Source: Tetranychus cinnabarinus
Lineage: Eukaryota; Arthropoda; Arachnida; Trombidiformes; Tetranychidae
Reading direction: 5' to 3'
NCBI GenBank assembly: GCA_022266195.1
Contig: WHVY01000003.1
Span: 10,602,001-10,666,000, forward strand
DNA length: 64,000 nucleotides
Part shown: positions 12,876-24,861 of the stretch, piece after piece
Numbering within the stretch: the stretch's first letter is position 1
Layout of the letters: the number at the start of each line of letters is the position of its first letter
Position numbers and translations under genes: made by a program
The notes under the pieces: generated by a model
What the model was told of the DNA's origin: nothing
Database searches by the model: none
What the model saw: the letters and a program-made list of their open reading frames with translations, nothing else

Positions 12876-14999
12876 ATGCTCCATCGTACTAAGTTAATGA
12901 CTAGACTGATCTCAAGCATGTCTAAAGTTAATCAAATCAAAGAAGGCAAAGCATCAATTAACTGTTCAAATGAGGTTTTTTACAATCCTGTGCAAGAGTT
13001 CAATCGTGATTTGAGGTAAGTATGGTCATTGGGTGAATTTTATTCGTTGCTTAAAATTTTTTGGTACTTTTTCTCTGTCAACAGTCTGGTCATTTTGGAT
13101 ACGTATTTAAAAAATAAATTATGGGAAAAGGGAACCAAGAAACCTGTTGAAACTAACTTCAAATTATGCGAAGCTCTCAGTGCTACTGGTCTTCGGAGTA
13201 TAAGATATGCTTTAGAGTTGGAAAACAAAGATCCCATCAAGACATTCATTGCCAATGATCTATCCATGAAAGCAGTTGAACTGATGAATGAGAACATCAA
13301 ATCAAATGGCTGTGATAAGTTGATTAAAACTACAAATGAAGATGCCTGGTTAGTTATCATTATATGGCTAAGTTTATTTTGAAAAGTCCATTTCATTTTA
13401 ATAAGATTTTTTTTATTTTCCCGACAGCTTACTTCTTTATAAATGTCGCGATCATTCCGACAAGTTTTTGGTCATTGATATCGATCCATATGGAAGTGCC
13501 GCTCCATTTTTTGATGCCTCAGTTCAAGCGTTAGCTGATGGAGGATTGTTAATGATAACCTGTACCGATGTTGCAATACTCTGTGGAAATGCCAGTGAAA
13601 CATGTTTTGCTAAATATGGTTCCATGTCGCTGCGAACGGAATCTTGTCATGAAATGGTCAGTTTGGTAGACCCCCATTTGAACGAGAGTTATCTCATCTT
13701 TTTTATCTTTTCGATAGGCACTTCGTATTGTCTTGCATGCAGTAAATTCATCAGCAGCCCGCTATGGAAGATATATTGTGCCTTTGTTATCTGTTAGTGT
13801 CGATTTTTACGTAAGACTCTTTGTTCAAATTTTTTACGGACCTGGATACGCAAAAATGAGTGCAAGGTAAATCAGCTTTAATCAACTATGTGTTATCTTA
13901 TTATTTAATTGGTAGCTCATTTTCTTTATTGCCTCGCTGTCTTTCTGATCATGTCTTTCAAAACTATTAGAGTTATTCATCAAAATTATTCTAATTTTCA
14001 TCATCCTTAATATTCCCCTCATTCTTGAATATTCAAAGTTTTAAAGAAAACCATTTTCAGCTTTTTTAAGTTAATTGCATTTTGATATTTGTTTTAATCA
14101 CAGTAAAACAGGAATGGTTTTCCATTGTAATGGATGTGAATCTTTTACAACTCAAAAACTTGGTAACGTTACCTTAAAGAATGCCAAATCAACCAAGTAA
14201 GTTATCAAATTAAGTTCAACTTTACCCCAAAAGACACTTACGTTTCAATTCGCTTTTATTTTTCAGTGTTGCCTCTAGATATAAATTTACACCATGTACA
14301 GGACCACCAGTGGCCGATAGATGTAAATTTTGTGACCATCATCATACAATTGGTGGACCCGTTTGGTTAGATAGTATCCACGATGAGCAATTTGTAAAGC
14401 TAGTTAAGGAGCGACTTAATGAAATTGAAAATACATCTTCAATGAAACTTCAAACGTTTAAACGAATCAAAGGAATAGTTGAAGTAGTTAGTGAAGAATT
14501 ATTAGATGTTCCTCTATATTATGGATGTGATCAAGTTTGCCGTACAATTAATTGTATTCCACCTAAATCTGAAATACTTCGATCTGCCCTTTTAAACTGT
14601 GGTTATCGTGTATCAGCTTCTCACGCTCACCGTTCCTCATTTAAAACTGATGCACCCAATCAAGTGATTTGGGACATTTTTCGTATGTGGGTTAAGACTA
14701 GAGGTACAGTTGACATTGAAAAATTGGCTGGTAAAAGTGTAGCTGAGAAAATCTTGAAAGCACCCGTTTTATCAAATATTTCATTTGAAATTCATCCTGA
14801 TTCTCAACCACTTTCAAGAGAGAAAAAATTTCTCCGATATCAACCCAATCCGTTACCATTTTGGGGACCTAAATGTCGTCCTGGTGAAATAAATTTGGAA
14901 GATGAAAAGCGAATTAAAAATCAAGGAAAAAAGAAGAAGAAACTTGAAAATGATGAAACACAAAGTGTCGAACAAACATCTCAATCACCTTCATCATAA
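12876..14999 (+). CDS. TRMT1: tRNA (guanine-26 N2,N2)-dimethyltransferase
   Basis: Six exons (12876-13015, 13085-13348, 13428-13656, 13718-13866, 14104-14196, 14267-14999) encode 535 aa with consistent phases. The protein belongs to the Trm1 family, SAM-dependent enzymes that make m2,2G26 in tRNA. Landmarks are VFYNPVQEFNRDL near the N terminus, the SAM-binding ALSATGLRS (about residues 77-85), the catalytic-region IDIDPYGS (about 151-158) and CTDVAILCGN. A cysteine cluster follows (C269, C272, C302, C311, C314). The C-terminal block has VPLYYG, KTDAP and FWGPK. The first Met opens MLHRTKLMTRLISSMSKV, a short basic stretch like a mitochondrial presequence, with in-frame Met at residues 8 and 15. 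Two start sites for mitochondrial and nuclear forms are possible. The CCCH zinc finger at the end of vertebrate TRMT1 is absent. Confidence 0.95.
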
Positions 15000-17900
15000 A
15001 TTAACAAACGCCAACATCATTATCATCTTAATCGCACTCTCGGAAGCAATTGTTTAATGACTAATGGATTTGGCATGATTACTTGTAAAGTGGATGCTTA
15101 TTTGTATTTTTAATCATTCATGCTATATCCTTCATTCACCTTTTTTGGCTCTCATTATGCCAGCAAAAATGCAAAAAAACAATCTATTTCTCAATTATCA
15201 TCCAACAACCTCAAGAAGACTTTCCATGGCTATCAACATTGTTTTTGACAACTTGAAGTTAATTAATGATGTACAAATGTTCCTCTAAAAATTAAGATGT
15301 AAATTGCTAATTCTCTGATATTAACTTGAACAAGAAGCAGAAGTAAACCTTATCAGATATGAATTTGTATACGTATCAGTGTTTACGTAGTTCCATTGAT
15401 ACAATAATTTGCATTGGTTGAGTATTTGTGTTAAACAATTTTTCAGCCAACAAATCTTTCATCTGTTATAATGAATTCTGTAATCTTACGTCAATCTTAC
15501 GTTGATAAACATGTTAATTTGAGCTGTGTTTAAATATTGGTTAGGTAACGGTTCGTTGATTGAATAGGTTGAGCTTATGGTTAAAAAAGATGTTTTATCT
15601 TGAGCTAAAATCAAGAAAGTGTTTAAAAGGATCCTTCAATATTGTTACATTGTTCCAAAAGGAAACGAATGATATAAGTTTGTTAAATTAACAAATTGTT
15701 GTCAGAATGGATAAATTCATTTTACAAGTGTTAAATCAAGTGTTTATTTCCGATGAGCATAAACCTGTTGAATAATTTGAGTTTAACAACAAAACTTCTT
15801 ATTGTGACTATCTTATGTAAATGATGTTAGCCAGTTATTGTTAATTTATTAAGTTTGTTTTATTATTGATAATTCACGAGATTAACTGTGATGAAAATTA
15901 CTTTGACAGTTTAAGCAATATATTCAGCTCAAATTAACAAGCATCAATTTTGCTGGAAATGTTAACTATTTTCCATGGAAATTGTTGTTAGGTAACTAGT
16001 GAGTTGGGTTACAATTAGGCTTTGATAATGTTATTATGAAAGGCTCTAGAATGTGATTCAATAAGATTGTAACCCTGATTTACTTCATCTGATATACTGT
16101 TGATCAACAAGTTAGACGTAAAAATTCATAAGACATGATGAGTTCTTGAAAGACATTTATTACCATTTGTGTAAATGTTAACTAACAAGTGTTGTAAGTT
16201 AATATTTTAGATCCATTTTTTCTGGATTCCACTCATCTGTTTCAAAAGTCATCATTTGCACCATTTGAACGTTCAACTTTTCCAGGTTTGTTTATGTCCA
16301 ATGCTTCTAATTCATGTTATAATTATGTCAGTAGAATGAGCAAAAATTATCAGATGAATTAATCAGTGTGTAATTTATGAACATTCAATTTCTACCTTGT
16401 TCTAGTTTTTAATCTTATTTAACTTTAATCACCATTTTCTTTGCCAATTATACTTTCCAAATCTCCACTCATCAAAAAGTGTTAATAGTCAGGATTAAGT
16501 GTTCAGTCGGATGAAAATGATCGTTTGTTTACCTTACTAAGCATTTTCTCTTTCTCTTGACTCTGAATACTCGTTTGAAATAGCGACTTTTTTTGCACAA
16601 TCATGTCAACTTGATGGATTAGGTGAACACGATATCCTTGATGAAGGTGGAGTCGTTCAAATTGTATTCTTCCTACTCAATCAGAGCTTATTTCAATAGT
16701 CATCATTTTTTTTGCAGCCTTAAGAGCATTATATATTTGGGTGGTTTATGATGATGGTGTTTCCGTAATTATGATGATAATCAATATGATCAGTGGTCAG
16801 TGTTGTAATATTAGAATCATGTAGGCATTGAAGTTTGTTCAATTTTCCTTTTAAGTACACAATGAGAACATCATTTGTGACAGAAATATAAAATGCTTTT
16901 CCAAAAGCTCCTTCCAGAAGTGTGCTATAAATGCACATATAAGAGTAATTATTACCCTTTCTTAATAGCGCTTACACCAATAGATAATAAAATTGTAGAA
17001 CCATGTTATAGATCAGCTCATCTTTAGTAAATTAATCTGAAATTGTACGGATATTTAGATACCAAGCAAAAAAACGTTTTGTGAGTGCTATTAAAATATA
17101 GAAAAGGAGAGGGAGTTAATGTTTACTTCTAAATTACTTGATATTAACGCAATCTAAAGGATATAAAATTATGTTTACCTCATTATTTACACCAAATTCA
17201 AGGTTCTTGGATATTTTTTTGTCAAATTGCCGATGACACTTTACAAGCTCCAGCAGTTCCATTGTACAAAAGTATATTCAGAGAGTGAATTGCTTTCCAT
17301 TTTTAGAAGTTACGTAAAGATAAAAAATTTCGTTGCAAATAAGATGATCACATTAACGCATAGTTAATGGACAAATTAACAACCCCTCTTGGCCTCTAAT
17401 TATATCAAAATTGAAAATTAGCTGCAATTCAATGCCAGTAAGCCAGTGACACAACATCAAGCCTTTTGAAGGTTACGATTACCAGCAATTTTGGATATTT
17501 TGAACCAAGAAGAAGTAAATCAACCAAGTTACTCATCATTCCAGAATTGTTGAATGTATTTTCACATTTGATTGAGATCATTGCTGGAAATTGAAGTTTA
17601 TTATTGTTTGCTCCATAGCAACTTGTAATATTGTTCATTGCCTGTGAATAAGATAAGAGACGATTAGATTAAACACATGGATTATTAACTATTTACATGC
17701 TCTTGAAATGTGAGTGGAAAATGAACAGATGTATCCAGCAAATAACTGAATAGCCATGAAGTTAAAGATTGAAAGAGGTAAAAATGTTCATGTAAATTGT
17801 TAATGAAAAAAGTCAAGATTAATGAAGGAGAAGAAAAAAACCTGTTGAAATTATTGGTGGTGTTCCTGGTGTTGTTGATGAAAATAATCATGGTAGTAAT

Positions 17901-18506
17901 TGACTTTCACTTAATTGAAATAAGAGTAGACAAATTTTGAAAGGAAAACAAAAAGAAAGTAGACAATGTAAGTGAACAATTTGCATAATTAAATCCATCA
18001 CAGTTTACAATTAAATTTCTTTTTAATTGTTTTCCTTCTGTTTCAATGAAAGAGTGAAAAACGATTTGTTGCCGCCCAAATTTTATTTTAATGTTGAGGT
18101 ATAATGTCAAAAGATATAAGGCGCTCAAAACAAAACCTTTATAGTAGTTGTATGAATTGACCTTTGACATGATTCTGAGTTTGAATTATTCATCTATTTT
18201 TTTGTTGAGTAGATGAAATTTCCAAGTCTTCATTATCAAAATTTGGATAAGAAATTGAGTTCACATGACATTTTGCTTCAACCAAACAATTCATTTCATA
18301 TTAAATTTGCTTATTTCCAGATACAATCCTTGAACTTTTTCTAATAACAATTAAATTATCATAATCAAAATGTTGGCTTTTAGAAGCGATAGTTCCTTTA
18401 AGAATAAAATTAAGATTAACTATTTGAGTTAAGTAAAGAAATTTACTAATTTTGTTACAATTTTATAACAATAATAAGATAAACCGCCCAAATTAATTAA
18501 ATCGCT
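15000..18506. other. TRMT1-CLASP intergenic region
   Basis: These 3.5 kb carry no convincing gene on the plus strand. In particular I find no exon resembling the first TOG domain of CLASP. On the minus strand between 16.7 and 18.2 kb there are exon-like pieces, listed separately at low confidence. Confidence 0.5.
16729..18170 (-). pseudogene. Possible eroded or unrecognised minus-strand gene
   Basis: Several exon-like stretches follow each other on the minus strand. An ATG ORF starts at 18170. An exon-like end has a GTAAAT donor near 17697 that joins in phase to a piece starting after TTATTCACAG near 17641 and running to a stop at 17429. A further piece after TGCATTTATAG runs to a stop at 16729. 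The peptide near 17.5 kb is leucine-rich (for example LVDLLLLGSKYPKL). I could not join all pieces in one frame, and stops interrupt plausible joins. It may be a decayed gene or chance. No family is recognised. Confidence 0.2.
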
Positions 18507-18525
18507 AGATGGCGCTAATCTAGCG
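18503..18525. promoter_or_regulatory. Palindrome around AGATGGCGCTA upstream of CLASP
   Basis: CGCTAGAT (18503-18510) and ATCTAGCG (18518-18525) are perfect reverse complements around a 7-bp centre. The AGATGGCGCTA word seen upstream of NOP16 overlaps the left arm (18507-18517). The site is about 155 bp before the CLASP ATG and probably lies in its promoter. Confidence 0.5.
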
Positions 18526-18679
18526 AGTGTGATTCATAATTTGTTGAAGTTGAGCAAAGAAGCTCCAAAGCTTGCCGTAGTATAAATGAATTAGTGACTG
18601 TTTTGTTTTGTGTTTTTTTGATTACTTTTCGTTTTACCTCAATAATTTCTTTTTTGTGTCTATATTTTGTCGTTTTTAA

Positions 18680-21600
18680 ATGAATAACCAAAAACCATCT
18701 TTAAAGCGAGTCAACACAATGCCTCCTCTAAAACCTGGACTCAGCTCAGCAAATAAATCAGCACAATGTAAGTATTAACATTTAGTATACAATAGTTTAA
18801 GGTTTAATCAAATAAGTTAAAGATGATTTGCTGTATTGCCTCTGTTTTCTCCTTGATCCTTTCTTTCTTCTTCTTAATCATTTTATCCTTGACTTATCAT
18901 CTTCAATTTTTCAAAATTAGATTTTATTTCCAACTCTTTCATTCATTTTTTTCTCATCCCTTTGCACCCATACACATTTGATGCTATTTCTTTTTTACTT
19001 CTGTTTTATTTCTGGTTACTAATAAACTCTCTTTCTTTTTCTACCTTCTTTCTCCTTGCAAACATTTTTCATGACCATACCCATTAACTTGGCAGCTGCT
19101 GGAGCCGTCGATGAGGACATATTCTTGAAGGCATTCGATGATACTCCCAAGGTCAACTTGCAATCGCTCAGAGAGGCTGAAGCAGAGTTTCGCTCCATGT
19201 GTGATCTTTTAAATAATTCCAATATTGACTGGCAAAGACGTATCGATGCTTTGCGCCATTTTAGAGGTTTAATTACTGCCGGCTTAATGGAGTACAAAGA
19301 AATTGTGGATAGCCTTAAATTAATTGAACTTCCTTTTCAAGTTTGTGTAAAAGATTTAAGGAGTCAAGTCGTTCGCGAGGCTTGTATTACCATTGCATTT
19401 ATGTCGTTCAAGTTGGGTTTAAAATGTGCTCGTTTTTGTGAAGCTTTGTTACCTACTCTTTTCAACTTGATACCTAATAGTGCCAAGATAATGTCAAGCT
19501 CAGCTTTGGTTTGCATAAAACTAATAATCCAACATACCAAATCAGCTCGTCTTATACCAGTGGTAGCAGCTAACTTGAGTTCTAAATCAAAAGAAATCCG
19601 TAAAGCATCTTGTGAATTCTTAGACATAATTGTTCATACTTGGTCATCTCACAGTTTAGAGAAACATACTCAACAACTAGCTGAAGCAATCAGACGTGGA
19701 ATTAGCGATGCGGATGCTGAAGCTCGACAATCTGCTCGTAGAGCATTCTGGGGATTCGCCGAACACTTTAAAGATCAATCAGAATCACTTCTGAATTCAC
19801 TCGACCCAAGCAAGCAAAAAGCCCTTTTCAGTGAACATCCTTCAGTCAGTAACTCAAGTAGCACTAATTCATTAATACAATCGGATTCGGGACATCATTC
19901 ACTTCAACCTAGGTTAACATATAATTCGCCTCGTTCCATGCCATTTTCATCAAGCAGCTCTGTTGAAAATCTTAATAGACCCTGCAGCAGTCTTTCTTCT
20001 ATGAATCGTAATCGATCTGGAATTCCAATCTTTAATTCACCAAAAGTTGATCCAGGTTCGCCTAAGTTTTAACTTATATTGTGTGTGACTTTTCAACCAA
20101 AGTTTCGTTTATGCATGTAAATAAATCCATCTCACCCCGCAACTTGTACTCTCTTCTCGACCACTACACATACTACCCTCTTTGTCGTTCATCACTTACT
20201 GGATTATTTTGTTTTCTTATCGCTGTATTTATTTGTATGTTCCAATTTTTTATTTTATCTTTTCTGTCTTTTTAGTTGCAAGCTCTGCACCCTACCCTCT
20301 CCGCTCGACGAGTGCTATTGACGTGGGCGCAGCAAGGCGGGCAAGATCCCGAGCTGCTGTTGCTGTCGCCAACGCCAGGTCCAATTATGTGTCTGGTGAT
20401 CATTTGAGTAAGTTTTTTAAACTCAAACTAACAAACAGAAACTTACATTTTTTAATAGCCGATGGCTTACATTTAATCAAATCATGAATAATTTCCATGA
20501 TTTTTTAACAATTTTTTTTATTTTATTTTCTAGCGCGACCTCCAATCAAAAGGACACCGACAATATCATCAACTATCTCATCTAAACCAAATAACAATGT
20601 GACGCCAACTTCAGACACAATCACTCGTTCACGAGGTAGAATATCTCAATCTCAACCTACAAGCCGTTCAACCTCACCTAGTAGAACTGGCATATCTCCA
20701 ATCGATTCTCAAGCATCTAGGTCTAGAAGACGTTCGGGTATTCCTGTGTCTACAAGTCGAGAAACAAGTCCCTCTCGTAGTATAGCAAGTTATGCTGCAA
20801 TGGAAAGACGCCTTAGTAATAGCTCAGGACGTTCTAAGCTAATAGCTAGTGGAAGTGTGGAGTCAAAAACAAGTGGTAAACAATTAATGGCGGAAAAAAT
20901 ATTACAACAAAGCCAAGAAGCTGAAGCAGCTATGGCTAGTGCTTTGCGAACTGCCAATCCCATCCTTCCAAGGCATCGGTACGGGTTTGACGACCATTCA
21001 GATGAAAGCGAGACCTCAAGTGTTTGCTCTGACCGGTCTTTTGGAGGTAGAAATATCGAGGTTAGTTTTAAAATGATAATTATGATCGTGTTCAACAAGT
21101 TTTGTTTAACCAAACTTATTATTTTCCTTTTCTTGAATTTTTGATGATTCTTAACATCCATTAAAACTTATCTGATTTTCTATTCTATAATTTTCTTCTT
21201 CCTGAACAGGATGTTTCAGAAATAATCAGAAATCTTTCAAGTAACCATTGGTCTGATAGAAAGGAAGGTTTACTCAGTTTACAATTTTTCCTTCGTCATT
21301 CAACTCGCTCATTACATACTTATGAATTGAAACGAATCACTGATATCTTTACCAAAATGCTTTTGGACCCTCACACTAAGGTATTTATTCATTATCAATA
21401 TCACAACATTGTAAATTTTACGTGCAAAAATAATGATGGAACTAATTTTTTCTTATCTATTTTTTAATTGTCATGCATTTTTAAACTGTTTCGTTTAACT
21501 TCTCTCCGTTACATGCACAATCTTTTACCATACTCAACCACTGAAAAGACGTTCACTTTATTTTTGGAGATCCTCAATGAGCTCATTATTTCCTATAAGC

Positions 21601-23765
21601 ATGAACTCAACAATTGGCTCTACATTCTCATGACTAGACTATTTTTAAAGATGGGCCATGACACGCTTAATTCCGTTCAATCGAAAATTGCTGAAACATT
21701 GGACTTAATTCGTGACTCTTTCTCATCCTGTGACCAATTGCATGTGATAATTAGATTTTTGAGTGATCAGACTCAAACTCCGGGTGTCAAATCAAAAATC
21801 AGTACACTTCTTTATTTAAATTGCCTTTTATCCACCATTGAACCCGGAGAATGGGCCACCAATAGTCAACATGAGACTCAAGTTGCTTTGATGAAAATTA
21901 TCTCATGGACTGCTGATCCTAAAAGCTCTGAACTTCGTAAATGCTCAGCAGAAGCTCTTTTAAATCTTTTTAACCTAAATGAAACAGAATGTCTCGACAA
22001 CTTGTACGGTTTACCTAAAAACTATCAAGATGCAGCTCTTCAAGTTATCAAAAGTAAACGGCGGTCAGCCCAAGAGGCCCATTTCGCTAAAATTTCTTCA
22101 CCTCTTCATAATCCCGGAGCATCCTTTTTCAATGGCCCCAGTCCATCCAGACACTCATATAATGATATCGATGTGATTAGCAGTGGAAGTAGAAGTCATA
22201 CAATCAACAGCCAAACCAAAAAGTTCAACAAGAATGAGTATTTATATGATGATGCAGAAAACATGAATCCTGAAGAAATTTACAACTCACTGAAACAAAC
22301 CACCGATGAAATACAAAAGTATCAATTTGAGGTTACAATGGATAAAACACTGACAAGTTCACAAACTCAGGTATTTTCTGAGGGACTAAAAAATGGTTCA
22401 AATAACGATTCAAATCATATGAAAGCGTTCCTAACGAGTTCTCAGGAAATTGCATCTCTTTCCAAGGATTCTGGAATAAGTCAAATTGATGGTAACATTA
22501 AACCAATAACCAACACTCCTACCAGACCAAACAATTCGTCCTGTAATTCATCGCCAACTAGAGCTAGTAAATTATTCACCGAAAACTCAGCTACACCTAC
22601 ATCATTTAGTGGTAATCAAATCGAACCTGATACACCTGGAATAGATAATATAACATTGGTCTTAAGTAATCTCAAAAGTAGCTCAAAAGATATTCAATTT
22701 CAAAAGTATGCTCTTAATGAATTAATCGAGTTGATACGAGAAAGTAACAGCCAAAAATGGGATAAATATTTTAAGGATATTTTGAAAGTACTTCTTGACA
22801 AGATAAGTGGTGACCCAAATAGTATTATCCGTGCTCTCTCATTGAAAGTTATGTGTGAACTTTTGGTCCAACAGACACACTATTTTCTTGATTATATTGA
22901 ATTAACCATTCTGAGAATATTAGAAGCAAGTAAAGACACAGAAAAAGAAGTTCAAAGTGCATCATCAAGTGCAGCATCAACGGCAGCCGCTGTTTTACCC
23001 TCCGAACAATGTCTCAAAGTTTTAAAAAGTGTTATAACCACTGGAGAGTTTCCCATGAACCAGGCAGCCATCAAAATGCTTTTAAAGGTAAAAGAACAAT
23101 AATTTTATAAATGGTAGAATGATTTACACCAACTATCTGAAAAATCATAGCAATAACTAATTTTTATACATTTATTTGACTTTTTTTTCTTATTTCTTAT
23201 CTTCGGAAGATGATTGAGAAACAATCACAGGAGACTATTGAACATCTATTACCAGATATGATGCCGCCATTGATTCAGGTAAATTTTGTAAATAAACATT
23301 TAAGCGTAAAAATAAGAAATGAGACTCTATTATTGAAAGTAAGAAAAGAGAAGACAAAGAAAATGGAGAAATAATCCTGACTGGAATTTACTCGTTTTTC
23401 AACCAAATTGCCATTTATTTTTTGTTCAAATATTCAACTGATCCATGCTCATCTTTTTTGTCTTTTACTCTCTTCCCTTTTTGCGTCTCTTTCTTCCCTC
23501 ACCTTTCATCCATTTTCTCATTTTTTTGTCTTCATCGTTTCTTTAGGCATATGACAATCCTGAAAGTGCTGTACGGAAAGCTGCTGTTTTTTGTATGGTT
23601 GGCGTACACGGTCGAGTCGGTGAACGAATGAAACCCTATCTTAATGGTCTTAGTGGTAGTAAAATGAAACTCCTAAAGCTGTATATTGACAGAGCAAAAA
23701 GCCAGTCAAGTGGCAGTAATTCACCAGTTAATTCAAAATATGATCTGGTAGAAATGAAGAAATAA
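18680..23765 (+). CDS. CLASP: CLASP (Orbit/MAST) microtubule plus-end protein
   Basis: Eight exons (18680-18767, 19096-20055, 20276-20407, 20534-21060, 21210-21380, 21549-23087, 23210-23278, 23547-23765) encode 1,234 aa, and every junction keeps phase. CLASPs bind tubulin through TOG domains and track growing ends through EB1, promoting rescue at kinetochores and the cortex. Residues about 30-260 are the TOG2 array (KDLRSQVVREACITIAFMS, FNLIPNSAKIM, DADAEARQSARRAFWGF). A Ser/Arg-rich linker follows with two SxIP motifs for EB1 binding, both SGIP (20016-20027 and 20734-20745). TOG3 spans about 570-790 (NHWSDRKEGLLSLQ, SDQTQTPG, WTADPKSSELRK). The CLIP-binding C terminus ends SGSKMKLLKLYIDRA. 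TOG1 is absent, as in short vertebrate isoforms. The exon 6 acceptor (GAAAAG before 21549) has a weak pyrimidine tract and is the least certain junction. Confidence 0.95.
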
Positions 23766-23922
23766 AGACAAGCTTTTTTATTGAGACAATCATTTTAATT
23801 CATCTTTTTTTATTTTGGTTGAACAATTCAATCGGCTCTTGTAGCTAATTTGAGGAATAAGGAACTTAATAAGGAAACAAACTCCATCTGATAGAGGAAA
23901 GTTGTGTTATCTCATTATCAGA

Positions 23923-24294
23923 TCAATCGACTCTATCGATGGGTTGAACAGTTGTTTCAGTTCCTCTGAAAGATGATGTAGTTATGGCGGACAAGATAGT
24001 TGAGGTGAATGACGGTGATGATGATTCTGAGGGTTGAGATGACGATGATGGTGGATGAGTTGAGATTGATTCTGAGGATGGAACCACTGTTACGATATTT
24101 TCGTAAACTGGTGATGGATTTGTGGCGATTTCATCATCAACTTGCGATGTTGGGGTGTTCAGATTAACTTTATCAAGAGCTTGAAGCATGGATCGATGAT
24201 TAGATGAAAATGGAAATGTTGTCGTTGTTTCAACATCCAAAGTGTAACCAATGGTCAAACATGAGAATAACAAAATGATGTGTAAAGCTTTCAT
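23923..24294 (-). CDS. Small secreted Ser/Thr-rich protein, unknown function
   Basis: This single-exon ORF of 123 aa starts at the ATG at 24294. The reading frame extends further upstream only from a non-ATG codon. Residues 1-18 (MKALHIILLFSCLTIGYT) are a clear signal peptide. The mature part is rich in Ser, Thr and Pro, including a serine run near residues 75-97, like a small O-glycosylated mucin-type or cuticular/salivary peptide. It has no cysteines after the leader and no recognisable domain. It converges with CLASP, with 157 bp between the two stops. Coding status rests on the signal peptide and composition. Confidence 0.55.
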   Translation of the reverse strand: MKALHIILLFSCLTIGYTLDVETTTTFPFSSNHRSMLQALDKVNLNTPTSQVDDEIATNPSPVYENIVTVVPSSESISTHPPSSSSQPSESSSPSFTSTILSAITTSSFRGTETTVQPIDRVD

Positions 24295-24861
24295 TCTTAA
24301 ATGTTTCAAGGATTGTTCACACACAAAAGGCAAAGGAGAAATAGAAATGAAATGATTTATTTAGGAAACTTAAGGAAATAATTTGAATTTAGGTTGTCTT
24401 TTTGAAGAGGATTGAGTTCGTATTAGAGTACAGAAGATGAGAATAAGTAGGAGAAAAAGGAAATTGACAGAATGCCTAAGGCCATGTCTCTGTTCTCAAA
24501 TGTTGATTGGTCAAAATTTTTAAGGTTAAAGGTAGCCAAGGTTATTTTTCAGGTTTCTTCTAGCGTAGTGTTCAAGGACTAGTTTTTGGTCCCATAATTA
24601 TCCGAAAAGTAACCTAGGCTACATGAACTAAACTTTGACCAACAACCAAAATTTGAGGACAAGGACAAAGCTCAAATACTTCGGGCAATTTCTTTTCTCC
24701 TACTTGGAATTTTGATGAAATGAGCGTAGATTTCACTTTGGTTAAAAAAATACATTTACAACTAGAAACATCAATTCATCTCCTTTTTTATGTTTGGTTT
24801 TTGCTCTCGTTTATTTCCTTCCAATATTTTTATTTACTACGCTTTACCATGGCAGCTTCAC
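24295..24861. other. Intergenic region between secreted protein and sphingomyelin synthase
   Basis: This is AT-rich sequence with no convincing ORF. It should contain the promoter of the small secreted-protein gene and the 3' UTR of the sphingomyelin-synthase gene. Confidence 0.5.

Noticed and set aside
19019..19627. Minus-strand ORFs inside CLASP
   Set aside because: They are antisense shadows of the TOG2 coding exon.
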